DNA of 64,000 nt from Saprospiraceae bacterium (GTDB taxonomy: Bacteria; Bacteroidota; Bacteroidia; Chitinophagales; Saprospiraceae). Location of the stretch: the NCBI GenBank assembly GCA_020629315.1, contig JAHDDO010000004.1, positions 48,383 to 112,382 on the forward strand, in the 5' to 3' direction. Below, piece after piece: positions 8,080 to 17,400 of the stretch. The translations under genes and the position numbers were made by a program. Within the stretch, counting starts at the first letter, position 1. Every line of letters starts with the position of its first letter. Below the pieces are notes generated by a model. That model saw only the letters and a list, made by a program, of their open reading frames with translations, ran no database searches and was not told the DNA's origin.

Positions 8080-10428
8080 ATGAGGATACTGTTGATGGTA
8101 CTAGCTTTGGCAATAGTTATTCCAATGTCCGGGCAGGAAAAGTACACATTTAGTGGATATATAAAAGATGCTAATTCTGGAGAAACATTAGTAGGTGCTA
8201 ACCTGCTAAATATTGATGATCCCGCGCAAGGTACAAGTGCTAATGCGTATGGCTTTTTCTCTATTACTTTAGAAGAGGGTGTGTATACCTTTATTGCTAC
8301 ATTTTTAGGGTATGGAGAAGAAGTGATAAATGTGCAATTGGATGAAGATATCCAAATGGATATAGAATTGTCTGAAGGAGTTGTCATGGAAGCGGTTGAA
8401 ATTTCGGCCACAGAACAACAGAAAGATAAAAATGTAGAGAGCACACAATTAGGGGTGGTTGATTTGCCAGTTTCAAAGGTGAAGAAATTGCCAGCCTTAA
8501 TGGGTGAAGTTGATATTTTAAAAACCTTGCAACTTTTGCCGGGTGTACTTTCATCAGGAGAAGGAAGCTCAGGTTTTTATGTCAGAGGGGGAGGACCAGA
8601 TCAGAATTTGGTTTTATTGGACGAAGCCGTCGTATATAATACGGGCCATTTACTCGGGTTTTTCTCGGTATTTAATGCAGATGCATTAAAAAACACAACC
8701 CTGATCAAAGGGGGAATGCCAGCCTATTATGGCGGTCGTTTGTCTTCTGTGGTAGATGTCCAAATGAAGGAAGGTAACGACAAGTATTATGGCGTAGAAG
8801 GCGGAATTGGTGTAATATCAAGCCGATTAACCGTAGAAGGTCCTATCCAAAAGGAAAAGAGTTCATTCATTATATCTGGCCGTCGAACGTATATATTGGA
8901 TTTAATTCAGCCAGCCTTAGAAGGGGGTAATTTTGAAGGGACTAATTATTATTTCTATGATTTTAATGCAAAGGTGAATTATCGATTTTCACCAAAAGAT
9001 CGAATTTATCTTTCCGGGTATTTTGGAAGAGATATATTAAACTTTAATCAACCTAAAAGAGACTTCAGATTTAGACTTCCATATGGTAATATTACCACGA
9101 CAGCTCGTTGGAATCACCTATTCAATGATAAGTTATTTATGAATGTATCCTTGATATACAATGATTATCAATTGGAATTTGATGGTGGACAAGCGGACTT
9201 TGTATTCAAGTTATTCTCTGGGGTTCGAGATTATAATGGGCGGGTAGATTTTGATTACTTCCCATCCCCAAAGCATAATATAAAATTTGGAACCAACTAT
9301 ACCTATCATGAATTGACGCCGAATACTGCCAGTGCATCAAATGGTCAGGTAGATTTTGAGTCAGGCTTCGATCCTAAGTATGGCCAGGAGATTGCATTTT
9401 ATGTACAGGACGATTGGAAAATAAATACAGCCTTTTCTATTAATGCAGGTTTACGGTATTCCTTATTTACGCAATTAGGACCCTATACCTCGAAAATTGA
9501 TGGTACAGAATATGGAAATTTTGATCCTGTCATAACCTATGATGGTTTCGAACCGAGATTGAGCGGTAAGTATTCTTTGTCAACGAGCACTTCTTTAAAA
9601 GCAGGCATCACATTTACTAATCAGTATTTGCATTTAGCGACTAACTCATCCTCTACCTTACCTACAGATATTTGGGTGCCAAGTACGGAAATTGTGCGTC
9701 CGCAAAGAGGTATTCAATATGCCTTAGGGGTATTTAAGAACTTTAACGATAATACCTTGGAAACCTCGGTAGAGGTCTACTACAAGGATCTGAAAAATCA
9801 AATAGACTATTCTGATGACCAGGTTCCTGATATTTCGCAAGAAGATGAAGATCTATTTGTTTTTGGTAAAGGTCGTTCTTATGGTGCAGAATTTTTTGTG
9901 CGAAAATCCTACGGTGATCTTACTGGTTGGGTTGGCTATACCTTGTCTAAGACGGAACGTTCATTTCCAGATATAGAAGGGGGACGTTGGTATCCAACTG
10001 TATACGATAGACGGCATGACCTGTCAGTCGTTGCCAGTTATGAATTCAATAAGAAATGGGAAATGGGCGCTACCTTTATTTTTGGAAGCGGCCGCTGGTT
10101 TACCCCTTATGAATCTTTTGCATTTGTTGAAGGAAATATTAATACCATTTTTGGACCCCGTAATTCAGCACAATTGGTTCCTTATCATAGAGCGGATGTC
10201 TCAGTAACATATACACCTAAAGCGGATAAACCTAACAAGAAATATAAGGGCAGCTGGAATTTTTCCGTATACAATTTATACAATCGAAAGAATCCATTTT
10301 TTGTCTACTATGAGAGTAATGTTTCGCCGGACGGCACAGCCCAATTAAACGCATCTCAAGTGACTATTTTTCCATTGATTCCATCCATTAGTTACAATTT
10401 TAAATGGAATCAAAATAAAGTTCGATAA
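8080..10428 (+). CDS. TonB-dependent outer-membrane receptor (no STN domain)
   Basis: A 782-residue receptor. A signal peptide (1-19) is followed by a carboxypeptidase-regulatory-like beta-sandwich (about 23-105), a plug domain (about 125-235, with the FYVRGGGPDQN and GGRLSSVVDV motifs) and a 22-strand-type beta-barrel. It imports an unknown substrate through the outer membrane using TonB energy. Unlike its paralogue at 24668 it lacks an N-terminal STN signalling domain and has no adjacent sigma/anti-sigma genes. Its stop overlaps the start of a DUF4249 lipoprotein gene, a pairing repeated at 24668-28424. Confidence 0.92.
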   Translation: MRILLMVLALAIVIPMSGQEKYTFSGYIKDANSGETLVGANLLNIDDPAQGTSANAYGFFSITLEEGVYTFIATFLGYGEEVINVQLDEDIQMDIELSEGVVMEAVEISATEQQKDKNVESTQLGVVDLPVSKVKKLPALMGEVDILKTLQLLPGVLSSGEGSSGFYVRGGGPDQNLVLLDEAVVYNTGHLLGFFSVFNADALKNTTLIKGGMPAYYGGRLSSVVDVQMKEGNDKYYGVEGGIGVISSRLTVEGPIQKEKSSFIISGRRTYILDLIQPALEGGNFEGTNYYFYDFNAKVNYRFSPKDRIYLSGYFGRDILNFNQPKRDFRFRLPYGNITTTARWNHLFNDKLFMNVSLIYNDYQLEFDGGQADFVFKLFSGVRDYNGRVDFDYFPSPKHNIKFGTNYTYHELTPNTASASNGQVDFESGFDPKYGQEIAFYVQDDWKINTAFSINAGLRYSLFTQLGPYTSKIDGTEYGNFDPVITYDGFEPRLSGKYSLSTSTSLKAGITFTNQYLHLATNSSSTLPTDIWVPSTEIVRPQRGIQYALGVFKNFNDNTLETSVEVYYKDLKNQIDYSDDQVPDISQEDEDLFVFGKGRSYGAEFFVRKSYGDLTGWVGYTLSKTERSFPDIEGGRWYPTVYDRRHDLSVVASYEFNKKWEMGATFIFGSGRWFTPYESFAFVEGNINTIFGPRNSAQLVPYHRADVSVTYTPKADKPNKKYKGSWNFSVYNLYNRKNPFFVYYESNVSPDGTAQLNASQVTIFPLIPSISYNFKWNQNKVR

Positions 10429-11366
10429 TGAAAAAGATAAGCATATACATTTTGGCAGCATTGGCCTTTTTTGCCATGTCTTGTGAAGAGCCTTTCGAAC
10501 CCGATCCAGTACCTAATGCCCAACAAGTGGTGGTGGAAGGATATATAGAAGCCGGAGAAGGGAGTAGTCCGATATCGTACTTGATCGTCAGTGAAACAGT
10601 GCCCTTCTTTTCTGAGATTAGTCCTGAGCAGTATGCCACCTTATTTCTTGATAATGCTAGAGTTGTGGTTAATGATGGAGAACAAGATGTTGAATATACT
10701 AAGACCTGTTTATCCGATCTTCCCGATGAATTAAAAGAAGCTGCAGGCGAATTATTAGGCATAAACACAGATTCTACTAATGTAGATGTATGTATTTATG
10801 TTGATCTTTTTGCGCAGTTGGTGAGAGAAGCTGGACGTACCTATACACTTGAAGTTACATTTGATGATAGAGATGATGTCATTACATCTAGTACTACAAT
10901 ACCTGTTCCGGTGCCTTTGACAGACTTTACATTTAGAGATACACCAGGAGAACCGATTGATGGTTTAGCGCAGTTGTTCTGTACCATAAACGATCCTTCC
11001 GAACCCAATTATTATCGATACTTCACGGATGCAGATAGTACTGGTCTCATTCCACCTTTTGGTTCTGTCACAGATGATGCACCTTGGAATGGACAACAAT
11101 TTGAATTTCCATTAAGTAAAGCCGAGTTGCCGACCGCTGACTTCGATCCAAACACATTTGGTATGTTTACTGAAGGCGATACCGTTATACTAAAATGGTG
11201 TACCATCGATAAAGCGCACTTTGACTTTTGGAATACCTTTGAATACGCAAGAAATAATCAAGGGCCATTCAGTTCATACACTAGGATAAAAACTAATGTT
11301 GAAGGCGCTTGGGGTATTTTTGGTGGATATGGTGTTCAGGTTTCGGAATTGGTGGTAGAAAAGTAG
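10428..11366 (+). CDS. DUF4249 family lipoprotein, partner of TonB receptor
   Basis: A 312-residue protein. The N-terminus carries a lipoprotein signal ending at the cysteine in AMSCEEP (Cys19). The rest has the beta-rich layout of DUF4249 proteins, which in Bacteroidota commonly sit next to TonB receptors of the 8080 type. The start codon shares its A with the receptor stop (coordinate 10428), so the two are translationally coupled. By analogy with SusD it may be a surface substrate-binding or lid subunit, but that is inference. The 3' end overlaps the convergent gene at 11336 by 31 bases. Confidence 0.85.
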   Translation: MKKISIYILAALAFFAMSCEEPFEPDPVPNAQQVVVEGYIEAGEGSSPISYLIVSETVPFFSEISPEQYATLFLDNARVVVNDGEQDVEYTKTCLSDLPDELKEAAGELLGINTDSTNVDVCIYVDLFAQLVREAGRTYTLEVTFDDRDDVITSSTTIPVPVPLTDFTFRDTPGEPIDGLAQLFCTINDPSEPNYYRYFTDADSTGLIPPFGSVTDDAPWNGQQFEFPLSKAELPTADFDPNTFGMFTEGDTVILKWCTIDKAHFDFWNTFEYARNNQGPFSSYTRIKTNVEGAWGIFGGYGVQVSELVVEK

Positions 11367-12079
11367 TGATCCCCTTTATTCCATTTGTAGTAAAAGGGCA
11401 GTGTGAGCAAGCCAAATCCCACCAAGGTGAACCACTCTAAGTGAAGGAAGTATTTGGGCCAGTCTCCTAACAAATTATAGATCGTGTCTCCATCTGGAGG
11501 GCCCAGCATAAACATATAGTTAGCCCCTATCCATAGGTCTATAAAATAGACTGGAATTACAATCATGTTCATCATAAAAGCCGCAAATAACCCTTCTGAG
11601 AAGCTGAGGCGCCAGCGATAGACGAAAATAGGGTATAAGGCTAGGATCACTAAGCCAGCATGGATGATAAAATATCGCCAATACTCGTAATGCGGAAATG
11701 ATTCCTGAAGGGTTGGCGTAACTAAGGATTGTATGGTACCTAACATAATCCAATAATACATTACACTCCAAAGTTTTCTATTTTTTAAGATCAGGGCAAT
11801 GGGTAGTAGAAATCCCATGATGTTACATAAATGTAATGGGATATGTTTTGTATGATCGAACGTGTCGGTTAACCAGCGCCCTACAAGCATTTGTGGGTGA
11901 GCGATAAAAACAAGGAAGCAAGCAAAGTAAAGAATGTTCCGTTCCTGTTTTTTAGGATATAGTTTACGACCAAGTAGTAATAAAAGGGTAAAAAAGATAA
12001 CGAATCCGACTGAGGACAATACATGCTCAAGGGATTGCACTTGGAAGTCATAGTTTTGCTTAAAAAAGCCACTATTCAT
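11336..12079 (-). CDS. TIGR02206/YwaF-like integral membrane protein
   Basis: A 247-residue protein with about six or seven transmembrane helices. Conserved polar features include HIPLHLCN, the HYEYWRYF segment and a GANYMFML...P segment, which fit the TIGR02206 (YwaF-like) membrane family. The function of the family is unknown. It is transcribed towards, and overlaps by 31 bases, the DUF4249 gene, and is divergent from gldC. Confidence 0.8.
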   Translation of the reverse strand: MNSGFFKQNYDFQVQSLEHVLSSVGFVIFFTLLLLLGRKLYPKKQERNILYFACFLVFIAHPQMLVGRWLTDTFDHTKHIPLHLCNIMGFLLPIALILKNRKLWSVMYYWIMLGTIQSLVTPTLQESFPHYEYWRYFIIHAGLVILALYPIFVYRWRLSFSEGLFAAFMMNMIVIPVYFIDLWIGANYMFMLGPPDGDTIYNLLGDWPKYFLHLEWFTLVGFGLLTLPFYYKWNKGDHYFSTTNSET

Positions 12080-12095
12080 ATCGTTAAATTAAGCT

Positions 12096-12103
12096 TATTT
12101 TTG
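12096..12103 (+). promoter_or_regulatory. Candidate -7 box for gldC
   Basis: TATTTTTG fits TAnnTTTG and lies 19 bases before the gldC ATG. No clear -33 TTG was seen. Confidence 0.35.
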
Positions 12104-12122
12104 AAGTCAAGTATATAAATGT

Positions 12123-12458
12123 ATGGAGGAATCTAAAATCAATATCAGGGTTGCATTAGATGAGAATAAGCATCCGGATAAAATTATTTGGGAAGCAGAT
12201 AATCAAGGAGAAAAGGTAACACAAGAGGCCAAAGCCATGTTATTATCCTTCTTTGATAGGAACAGTTTAGAAACGATGAAGATTGATCTATGGACGAATG
12301 ATATGCAGATTAATGAAATGGATCGCTTTGTATTCCATACTATGCGAGCTATAGGCGAAACCTATTTTAAGGCCACGAAGAATAATCAATTGGCTAATGA
12401 CTTCCAGCGTTTTGTACACTACTTTGGAGAACAGACAGATATAATCCCAAAAGAGTAG
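12123..12458 (+). CDS. gldC: Gliding motility protein GldC
   Basis: A 111-residue soluble protein that matches GldC along its length (N-terminal beta segment, an ISWEAD-like WEADN motif, and a helical end with FMRAIGETYFKAT-like sequence). GldC was found in Flavobacterium johnsoniae beside gldB, where it supports gliding, possibly through effects on GldB. Here no gldB is adjacent. GldC occurs widely in Bacteroidota including strains not known to glide, so motility cannot be concluded from it alone. Confidence 0.88.
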   Translation: MEESKINIRVALDENKHPDKIIWEADNQGEKVTQEAKAMLLSFFDRNSLETMKIDLWTNDMQINEMDRFVFHTMRAIGETYFKATKNNQLANDFQRFVHYFGEQTDIIPKE

Positions 12459-12606
12459 TTTGACATATATACTTTCTTGATATGTCTAATATTTAGATAT
12501 TATTCTTTTCATAAAGTGTAACAAGCTCTTTTTCAGCTTTTTAATGTAAATATTAATTTTTTCTATAATATTTCTACATATTAAGTAATTATATAATATA
12601 TATTTT

Positions 12607-12614
12607 TATATTTG
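12607..12614 (+). promoter_or_regulatory. Candidate -7 box for the S24 regulator
   Basis: TATATTTG fits TAnnTTTG and lies 17 bases before the ATG at 12632. The 170 bases upstream are extremely AT-rich and otherwise empty. Confidence 0.4.
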
Positions 12615-12631
12615 GGTAACGATAAACCAAA

Positions 12632-13483
12632 ATGAAAATGACTGAGTGTATTGTAACTACTAGATATGTGGAATGTGTTCGCTTTCTACAGCAAATAGAT
12701 GCTTTTCCTTCGTTAAGGCAGTTTGCTATCAGTCTTGATTTTCACCCCCAATGTATTCATGATATTCTTAAAGGTAAGCGCAAGGTTACTCTTGATATGA
12801 TGCGTAAAACCATTGAGAAGTTTGATATAAATCCAGATTTCTTATTTAATGGTCGTCTACCCATGATTGGTGCTTCACAAGATGGAGAATTTAATCCGAT
12901 TCTATCTGTTGTAGTAGATAGCCGCAATGAGGAAAAAATAGTACATATACCTATTGCTGCCCAAGCGGGTTATATGGATCAAGTACATGACCCGGTTTAT
13001 TTTAATGATCTTATGAGCTACACCTTTCCGGGTTATGATACCACCAGGGGTAGCTTTAGAAGTTTTGATGTAAGTGGGGAAAGTATGGAGCCATCTCTTC
13101 ATCATGGTGATTTGATCATATGCCAATTTGTAGAACCGGACGATTATCGTAGAAGGATCAGGGATAATTTTGTGTATGTGATCATTACGCGTGACAGCAT
13201 TTTGGTTAAGCGAGTCATCTCAAGAATGGACGAGGATAACGTATTAGAGCTGCACTCTGACAATTCGTTTTATAATGTCCAGGAAGTATCTGTGAATGAC
13301 ATTTGCGAAGTATGGGAGGTTAAGACCAAGGTCAGCCCATTTATGCAATCAAAGAATAATTTGAGGTCAGGTATTCATGAACAGATCGATGTCATGAAAC
13401 AAACGATAAGTGAACAATCCAGTAGCATAAATACGCTTAATAGGACTATCGAAATGCTACTTAAGGCACAACGACAATCATGA
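12632..13483 (+). CDS. HTH/S24 (LexA-like) autoproteolytic transcriptional regulator
   Basis: A 283-residue protein. Residues about 14-75 form a helix-turn-helix DNA-binding domain. Residues about 105-235 form an S24 peptidase domain with catalytic Ser151 (SGESMEP) and Lys193 (VKR). An Ala-Gly pair at 112-113 (AAQAGYM) is in the position of the LexA/CI self-cleavage site. The last 45 residues look like a coiled coil, possibly for oligomerisation. No other phage or SOS genes surround it, so it is a chromosomal regulator rather than a prophage repressor. Targets are unknown. Its end overlaps the convergent methyltransferase by six bases. Confidence 0.85.
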   Translation: MKMTECIVTTRYVECVRFLQQIDAFPSLRQFAISLDFHPQCIHDILKGKRKVTLDMMRKTIEKFDINPDFLFNGRLPMIGASQDGEFNPILSVVVDSRNEEKIVHIPIAAQAGYMDQVHDPVYFNDLMSYTFPGYDTTRGSFRSFDVSGESMEPSLHHGDLIICQFVEPDDYRRRIRDNFVYVIITRDSILVKRVISRMDEDNVLELHSDNSFYNVQEVSVNDICEVWEVKTKVSPFMQSKNNLRSGIHEQIDVMKQTISEQSSSINTLNRTIEMLLKAQRQS

Positions 13484-14305
13484 CCTTTGGTCAAACAACC
13501 CGATTCGCCACGGCTTGCATGCAAAGGGGATATAGGAAAACGATTGGCTAGCTTGTGTTTTAGTCCCCCAGATCAATAGTCCATATCTGAAGAAGTCTAC
13601 ACTATATAATACCTTCGATTTACTTTTAAGTGTTTCCCATGCGATCTCCATGTCGGGAGACCAGTGATTATCATCAATGATAATAATGGTTCCTTCCGTA
13701 AAGTGGCTTTCTAATGCGTCAAAATATTGTAAGGTGGCTTCGGATGTGTGGTGCCCATCAATGAAGACAATATCAAAACTTTTTTCCTTTGGTAGCCCTG
13801 AAATATATTTAGCAAAAGGCAAATTATAGGATTCAATATTGCTACAGTTTAATCGATCAAATAAGGCATTGGCCAATGCATAACTGCTTGGATCCCCTTC
13901 TATGGTTTCTATTTGAGCTTTTGGATTGCCGACGCTCAAATAGGCTGTACTAATCCCGAGGGAAGTGCCTAACTCAAGTATAGATTTGGCGGTAAAGCGT
14001 GCCGCTAGATTAGCCATAAAGCGGCATTGGGCGGGAGGCGATACCGACACACGGGTAATGCCGGCTACTGTCCGTTGCTTGGTGTGTAAAACTCGAGAAG
14101 TAGCACCCAGATCGCTAAATTCTATGACGTTTTTGTCATTCAGGTATTCTCTACGTATAGCCTCTATTGGCTCCCAAATAGCTGTATTATTCCTTTGTCT
14201 CTTCGCTTCAATGATCTGAAAGAGTAAAGGTGAATGAATATCATAGATTGTTCGTCCGGCTAGGTAAAACTGGAATGCTGACCGTATATCTGAAAATCTA
14301 ATCAT
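13478..14305 (-). CDS. Class I SAM-dependent methyltransferase (O-methyltransferase-like)
   Basis: A 275-residue enzyme with a Rossmann-type SAM-binding core. Motif I is ILELGTSLGIS (109-119), an acidic ribose-binding residue follows (IETIEGD), and DIVFIDGHH (about 176-184) corresponds to the post-motif region of Methyltransf_24/O-methyltransferase proteins. The extra 85 N-terminal residues contain a helical segment. The substrate is unknown. No operon partner is evident; it is flanked by the convergent S24 regulator and the divergent FG-GAP gene. Confidence 0.85.
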   Translation of the reverse strand: MIRFSDIRSAFQFYLAGRTIYDIHSPLLFQIIEAKRQRNNTAIWEPIEAIRREYLNDKNVIEFSDLGATSRVLHTKQRTVAGITRVSVSPPAQCRFMANLAARFTAKSILELGTSLGISTAYLSVGNPKAQIETIEGDPSSYALANALFDRLNCSNIESYNLPFAKYISGLPKEKSFDIVFIDGHHTSEATLQYFDALESHFTEGTIIIIDDNHWSPDMEIAWETLKSKSKVLYSVDFFRYGLLIWGTKTQASQSFSYIPFACKPWRIGLFDQRS

Positions 14306-14402
14306 TATAATGGGTGGTGATATATGATTGCTTTCTTATTAAGACCTAAATGTATGAAGGATTGACATATATCTGTATCTTCATGTTATAAGAATCTTTA
14401 AT

Positions 14403-17204
14403 ATGTGTTATCGATTGATACTATTAATCGTGGGCTTTATTTGGGTTTTTTCGGGTAGTTTGCAATCTCAGATAATATTTGAGCTAGCGAATGATACGAT
14501 TACAGATGGAATGACCACTAGATCCTTATCAGCCAAATGTAGTGCGGATTTAAATGGAGACTACCGAGATGACATGGTTTTACTCCATGGCGGTAAAAAA
14601 GCCCATATTCTAAGTCATTCATCTGATCATGAGCCATTAGATTTTATCGTATCAAACTTAGTAAGTGAATCGGTAGAATGGACCTCAGGTTTGATTGATC
14701 TTAATAATGACGGGCATTTACACTTATACACAGGTGGGTTTTATAATGGTGTAAAATTGCATAGTTATGATTCATTACTCCAATTTCAGACAATAAAGAC
14801 CTTAGAAGGTTCACTCTATGCACAAGGCTCCAGCGTAGTCGATATTAATAATGATGGTTTCAATGATCTGTTCGTGTGTGACGATGATGGACTGAGTGCC
14901 ATTTATATGAATAATGGTTCTGGAGATTTGGTACTCGACCCGACTATCATAGATATGCAGACTGATCCGAGTTCTGATAATTCAGGGAACTATGGAGTGG
15001 TTTGGTTTGATATCGATAACGATAATGATATCGACTGTTATCTATCCAAATGTCGAATAGGAGCAACCGAAGCCACAGATCCAAGACGAATTAATGCCTT
15101 ATTTATAAATGATGGTTCAGGCAATTTCACAGAAGAAGCGGCTAGCTTTAACCTGGCGGATGGTTCCCAAACCTGGGCCGCTGATTATGCGGATTTTGAT
15201 AATGATGGAGATTTTGATCTTTATATTGCCAATCACGAAGATCCTCATAGAATCATGATAAATCATGGGAACCAAAGCTTTGAAGAAATCATTGTCACCG
15301 ATGCCAACGGTAATCCATTTCAGGGAGGTACTATTCAATCCATTTGTGAAGACTTTGATAACAATGGCTTTACAGACATTTTAATCTCAGGTTTTGGTGA
15401 TGCCATCATTTGGAACCATGGCAATTTATCCTTTGAATTTCAAGCTGATCCATTTGGCACTCAAACATCTTCTGCAGGGGTGGCAGACCTTAATAATGAT
15501 GGTTTTTGGGATATAATTAGTTCGTATCAAGGGACAAGCATCATAAGTGAAAGACTAGACCGTGTCTACCTAAATCAAGCAAATAGTAATCATTACATAA
15601 AGCTTTCATTTTTAGGCGTTTCTTCAAATCGACAAGGTATCTCTGCTAAGGTCCAATGTTATGCCGGAGAGTTAACCGTATACGACCAAGTGTGTGGAGG
15701 CACTAGTTATTCAGCCTTCACCAGTCAGAATATAAATCTAGGTCTAGGGACCGAAGAACATATAGATTCGGTACATATTCTTTGGCCTTCTGGGCAATTA
15801 GATAAATATTACGATCTCTCAGTGGATCAACATCTACTTTGTGTAGAAGGGCTTTTCCAATCACCTTTACCTTCTATTACTAGTGATAAGATGGGTATTT
15901 GTGAAGATCAAGAAACGATACTTATGGCTGACGAAGTCCTTCATTGGAGTACCGGAGACATCAGTCAAAGTATACAAGTAACAGATCCAGGTATGTATCG
16001 AGCTTGGAAAGAAGTTGATGGGATAAGACTTCCATCTAATATCATAACGCTAGAGCTAATAGAACGCCCTTCGGGGTCTTTCAACCTAGCCGAAAATCTT
16101 TCCCTTTGTGACGGTCAATCCATCCTTGTTTTAGATAATGAAGGGAATGAATTAGTGTGGAACACGGGTGAGACACAAAGTTCAATTATTGTGGATGAAG
16201 CAGGAATATATACAGCGTCTTCATCATCTATTTGTGGTCTAGATTCTATTTTTTCAATAAACGTTGAATACCCAGATATTCAAGCAACACCTCGAGATAG
16301 TATTATTGCGCAAGCGGGAAATATTACCCTTGCTACTACCACTCCAAACACTCGATGGTACAAGAGTGATACAAGCACCGAAGCCCTGGCGGAAGGCCAA
16401 TACTTGGATGTGGAACTAACGCATGATACTACACTATTTTATAGTTATCATAACACCCCTCAATTCAATGATTTTTATATTGGTCCTGGTATCGCGGATG
16501 CGATAGAAGAGGGTGATTTTGCCAATCTCTTTCACATGGATTTGTTTTTCCAAAGTGAAAACCCACTTCAGATAGATGCCTTTAGCGTAGTAGCAGAATT
16601 TAGTGGAAAACGAGGGTTTATGCTGATGGAAGGCAATGAGCTGATTGATTCTATTCAAGTGTTTGTGCCCGCGGACATTTCGACACGTATATTTCCTGAA
16701 GCTTGGATAGTAGCCCCTAATAAAATGTATTCTATAACGACAGACAAGGAACTGAATCAAGCCATCACGGGCACAGACTCGCCAGGATTACTGGCCATAA
16801 GCAAAACGTTTGAATATCCTATCCGCTATAATGGCATTTCTATTTTAGGAGGAAATATCGCATCGTATTACCCGCCGTTCCTTGATCTAAAAGCCAGCTA
16901 TTATTATGAATCTTGTGAGGGTGACAGAGCTCCCTTTGATCTGCGTATAGTCAGTGAAATAAATGAAATTGAACAGGCGAAATTATCCATTTTCCCCAAC
17001 CCATCAAACGGACAAATCCAAATACTTGGTGATGCCGAACTTTCAGAAAGGGTACAAATACATACATGCGATGGACGCATGATAGGACATTGGACCATCA
17101 AAGAAAATGTACTGGACCTATCGGCATTAGACCCTGGTCTTTATCTTTTACATTTTACGACACGATCTGGCTATCCGTGGGTAGTGAAATTGATAATACA
17201 GTAG
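14403..17204 (+). CDS. T9SS-secreted FG-GAP/VCBS repeat protein with ASPIC/UnbV domain (copy 1)
   Basis: A 933-residue surface or secreted protein. A signal peptide (1-22) is followed by a series of calcium-binding FG-GAP/VCBS repeats with DxNxDG-type loops (DLNGDYRDD, DLNNDG, DINNDGFND, DIDNDND, DFDNDGDFD) up to about residue 385. An ASPIC/UnbV-like domain follows (about 395-480). Then come Ig-like segments and a type A T9SS sorting domain (about 860-933, starting IFPNPSNGQ). The repeats likely fold as a beta-propeller. It is the first of two tandem paralogues; the next gene shares many identical short blocks and the same order of domains. Ligand unknown. Confidence 0.88.
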   Translation: MCYRLILLIVGFIWVFSGSLQSQIIFELANDTITDGMTTRSLSAKCSADLNGDYRDDMVLLHGGKKAHILSHSSDHEPLDFIVSNLVSESVEWTSGLIDLNNDGHLHLYTGGFYNGVKLHSYDSLLQFQTIKTLEGSLYAQGSSVVDINNDGFNDLFVCDDDGLSAIYMNNGSGDLVLDPTIIDMQTDPSSDNSGNYGVVWFDIDNDNDIDCYLSKCRIGATEATDPRRINALFINDGSGNFTEEAASFNLADGSQTWAADYADFDNDGDFDLYIANHEDPHRIMINHGNQSFEEIIVTDANGNPFQGGTIQSICEDFDNNGFTDILISGFGDAIIWNHGNLSFEFQADPFGTQTSSAGVADLNNDGFWDIISSYQGTSIISERLDRVYLNQANSNHYIKLSFLGVSSNRQGISAKVQCYAGELTVYDQVCGGTSYSAFTSQNINLGLGTEEHIDSVHILWPSGQLDKYYDLSVDQHLLCVEGLFQSPLPSITSDKMGICEDQETILMADEVLHWSTGDISQSIQVTDPGMYRAWKEVDGIRLPSNIITLELIERPSGSFNLAENLSLCDGQSILVLDNEGNELVWNTGETQSSIIVDEAGIYTASSSSICGLDSIFSINVEYPDIQATPRDSIIAQAGNITLATTTPNTRWYKSDTSTEALAEGQYLDVELTHDTTLFYSYHNTPQFNDFYIGPGIADAIEEGDFANLFHMDLFFQSENPLQIDAFSVVAEFSGKRGFMLMEGNELIDSIQVFVPADISTRIFPEAWIVAPNKMYSITTDKELNQAITGTDSPGLLAISKTFEYPIRYNGISILGGNIASYYPPFLDLKASYYYESCEGDRAPFDLRIVSEINEIEQAKLSIFPNPSNGQIQILGDAELSERVQIHTCDGRMIGHWTIKENVLDLSALDPGLYLLHFTTRSGYPWVVKLIIQ

Positions 17205-17400
17205 AGCACAAAGGCTATTTTGGAAGAATCTATGGTAAGTATTGTCTCTTTTATTACCTAAATGCTTGAAAAACACGCTTTTAGACCCTTAATAATAGGG
17301 GCAAAATTTTATTATTATGTCTTACTATTATATAATACTGTAATTCAAACACCGAAAAGAGAATGTATATCCACCAAATGGGTAAATAAGTCATCGTCCT

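Noticed and set aside
12632-13483. S24 regulator as sign of a prophage
   Set aside because: No integrase, structural phage genes or attachment sites are near; neighbours are ordinary chromosomal genes.
13965-14219. Plus-strand frame of 84 codons inside the methyltransferase
   Set aside because: It is antisense to a well-supported gene and has no recognisable features.
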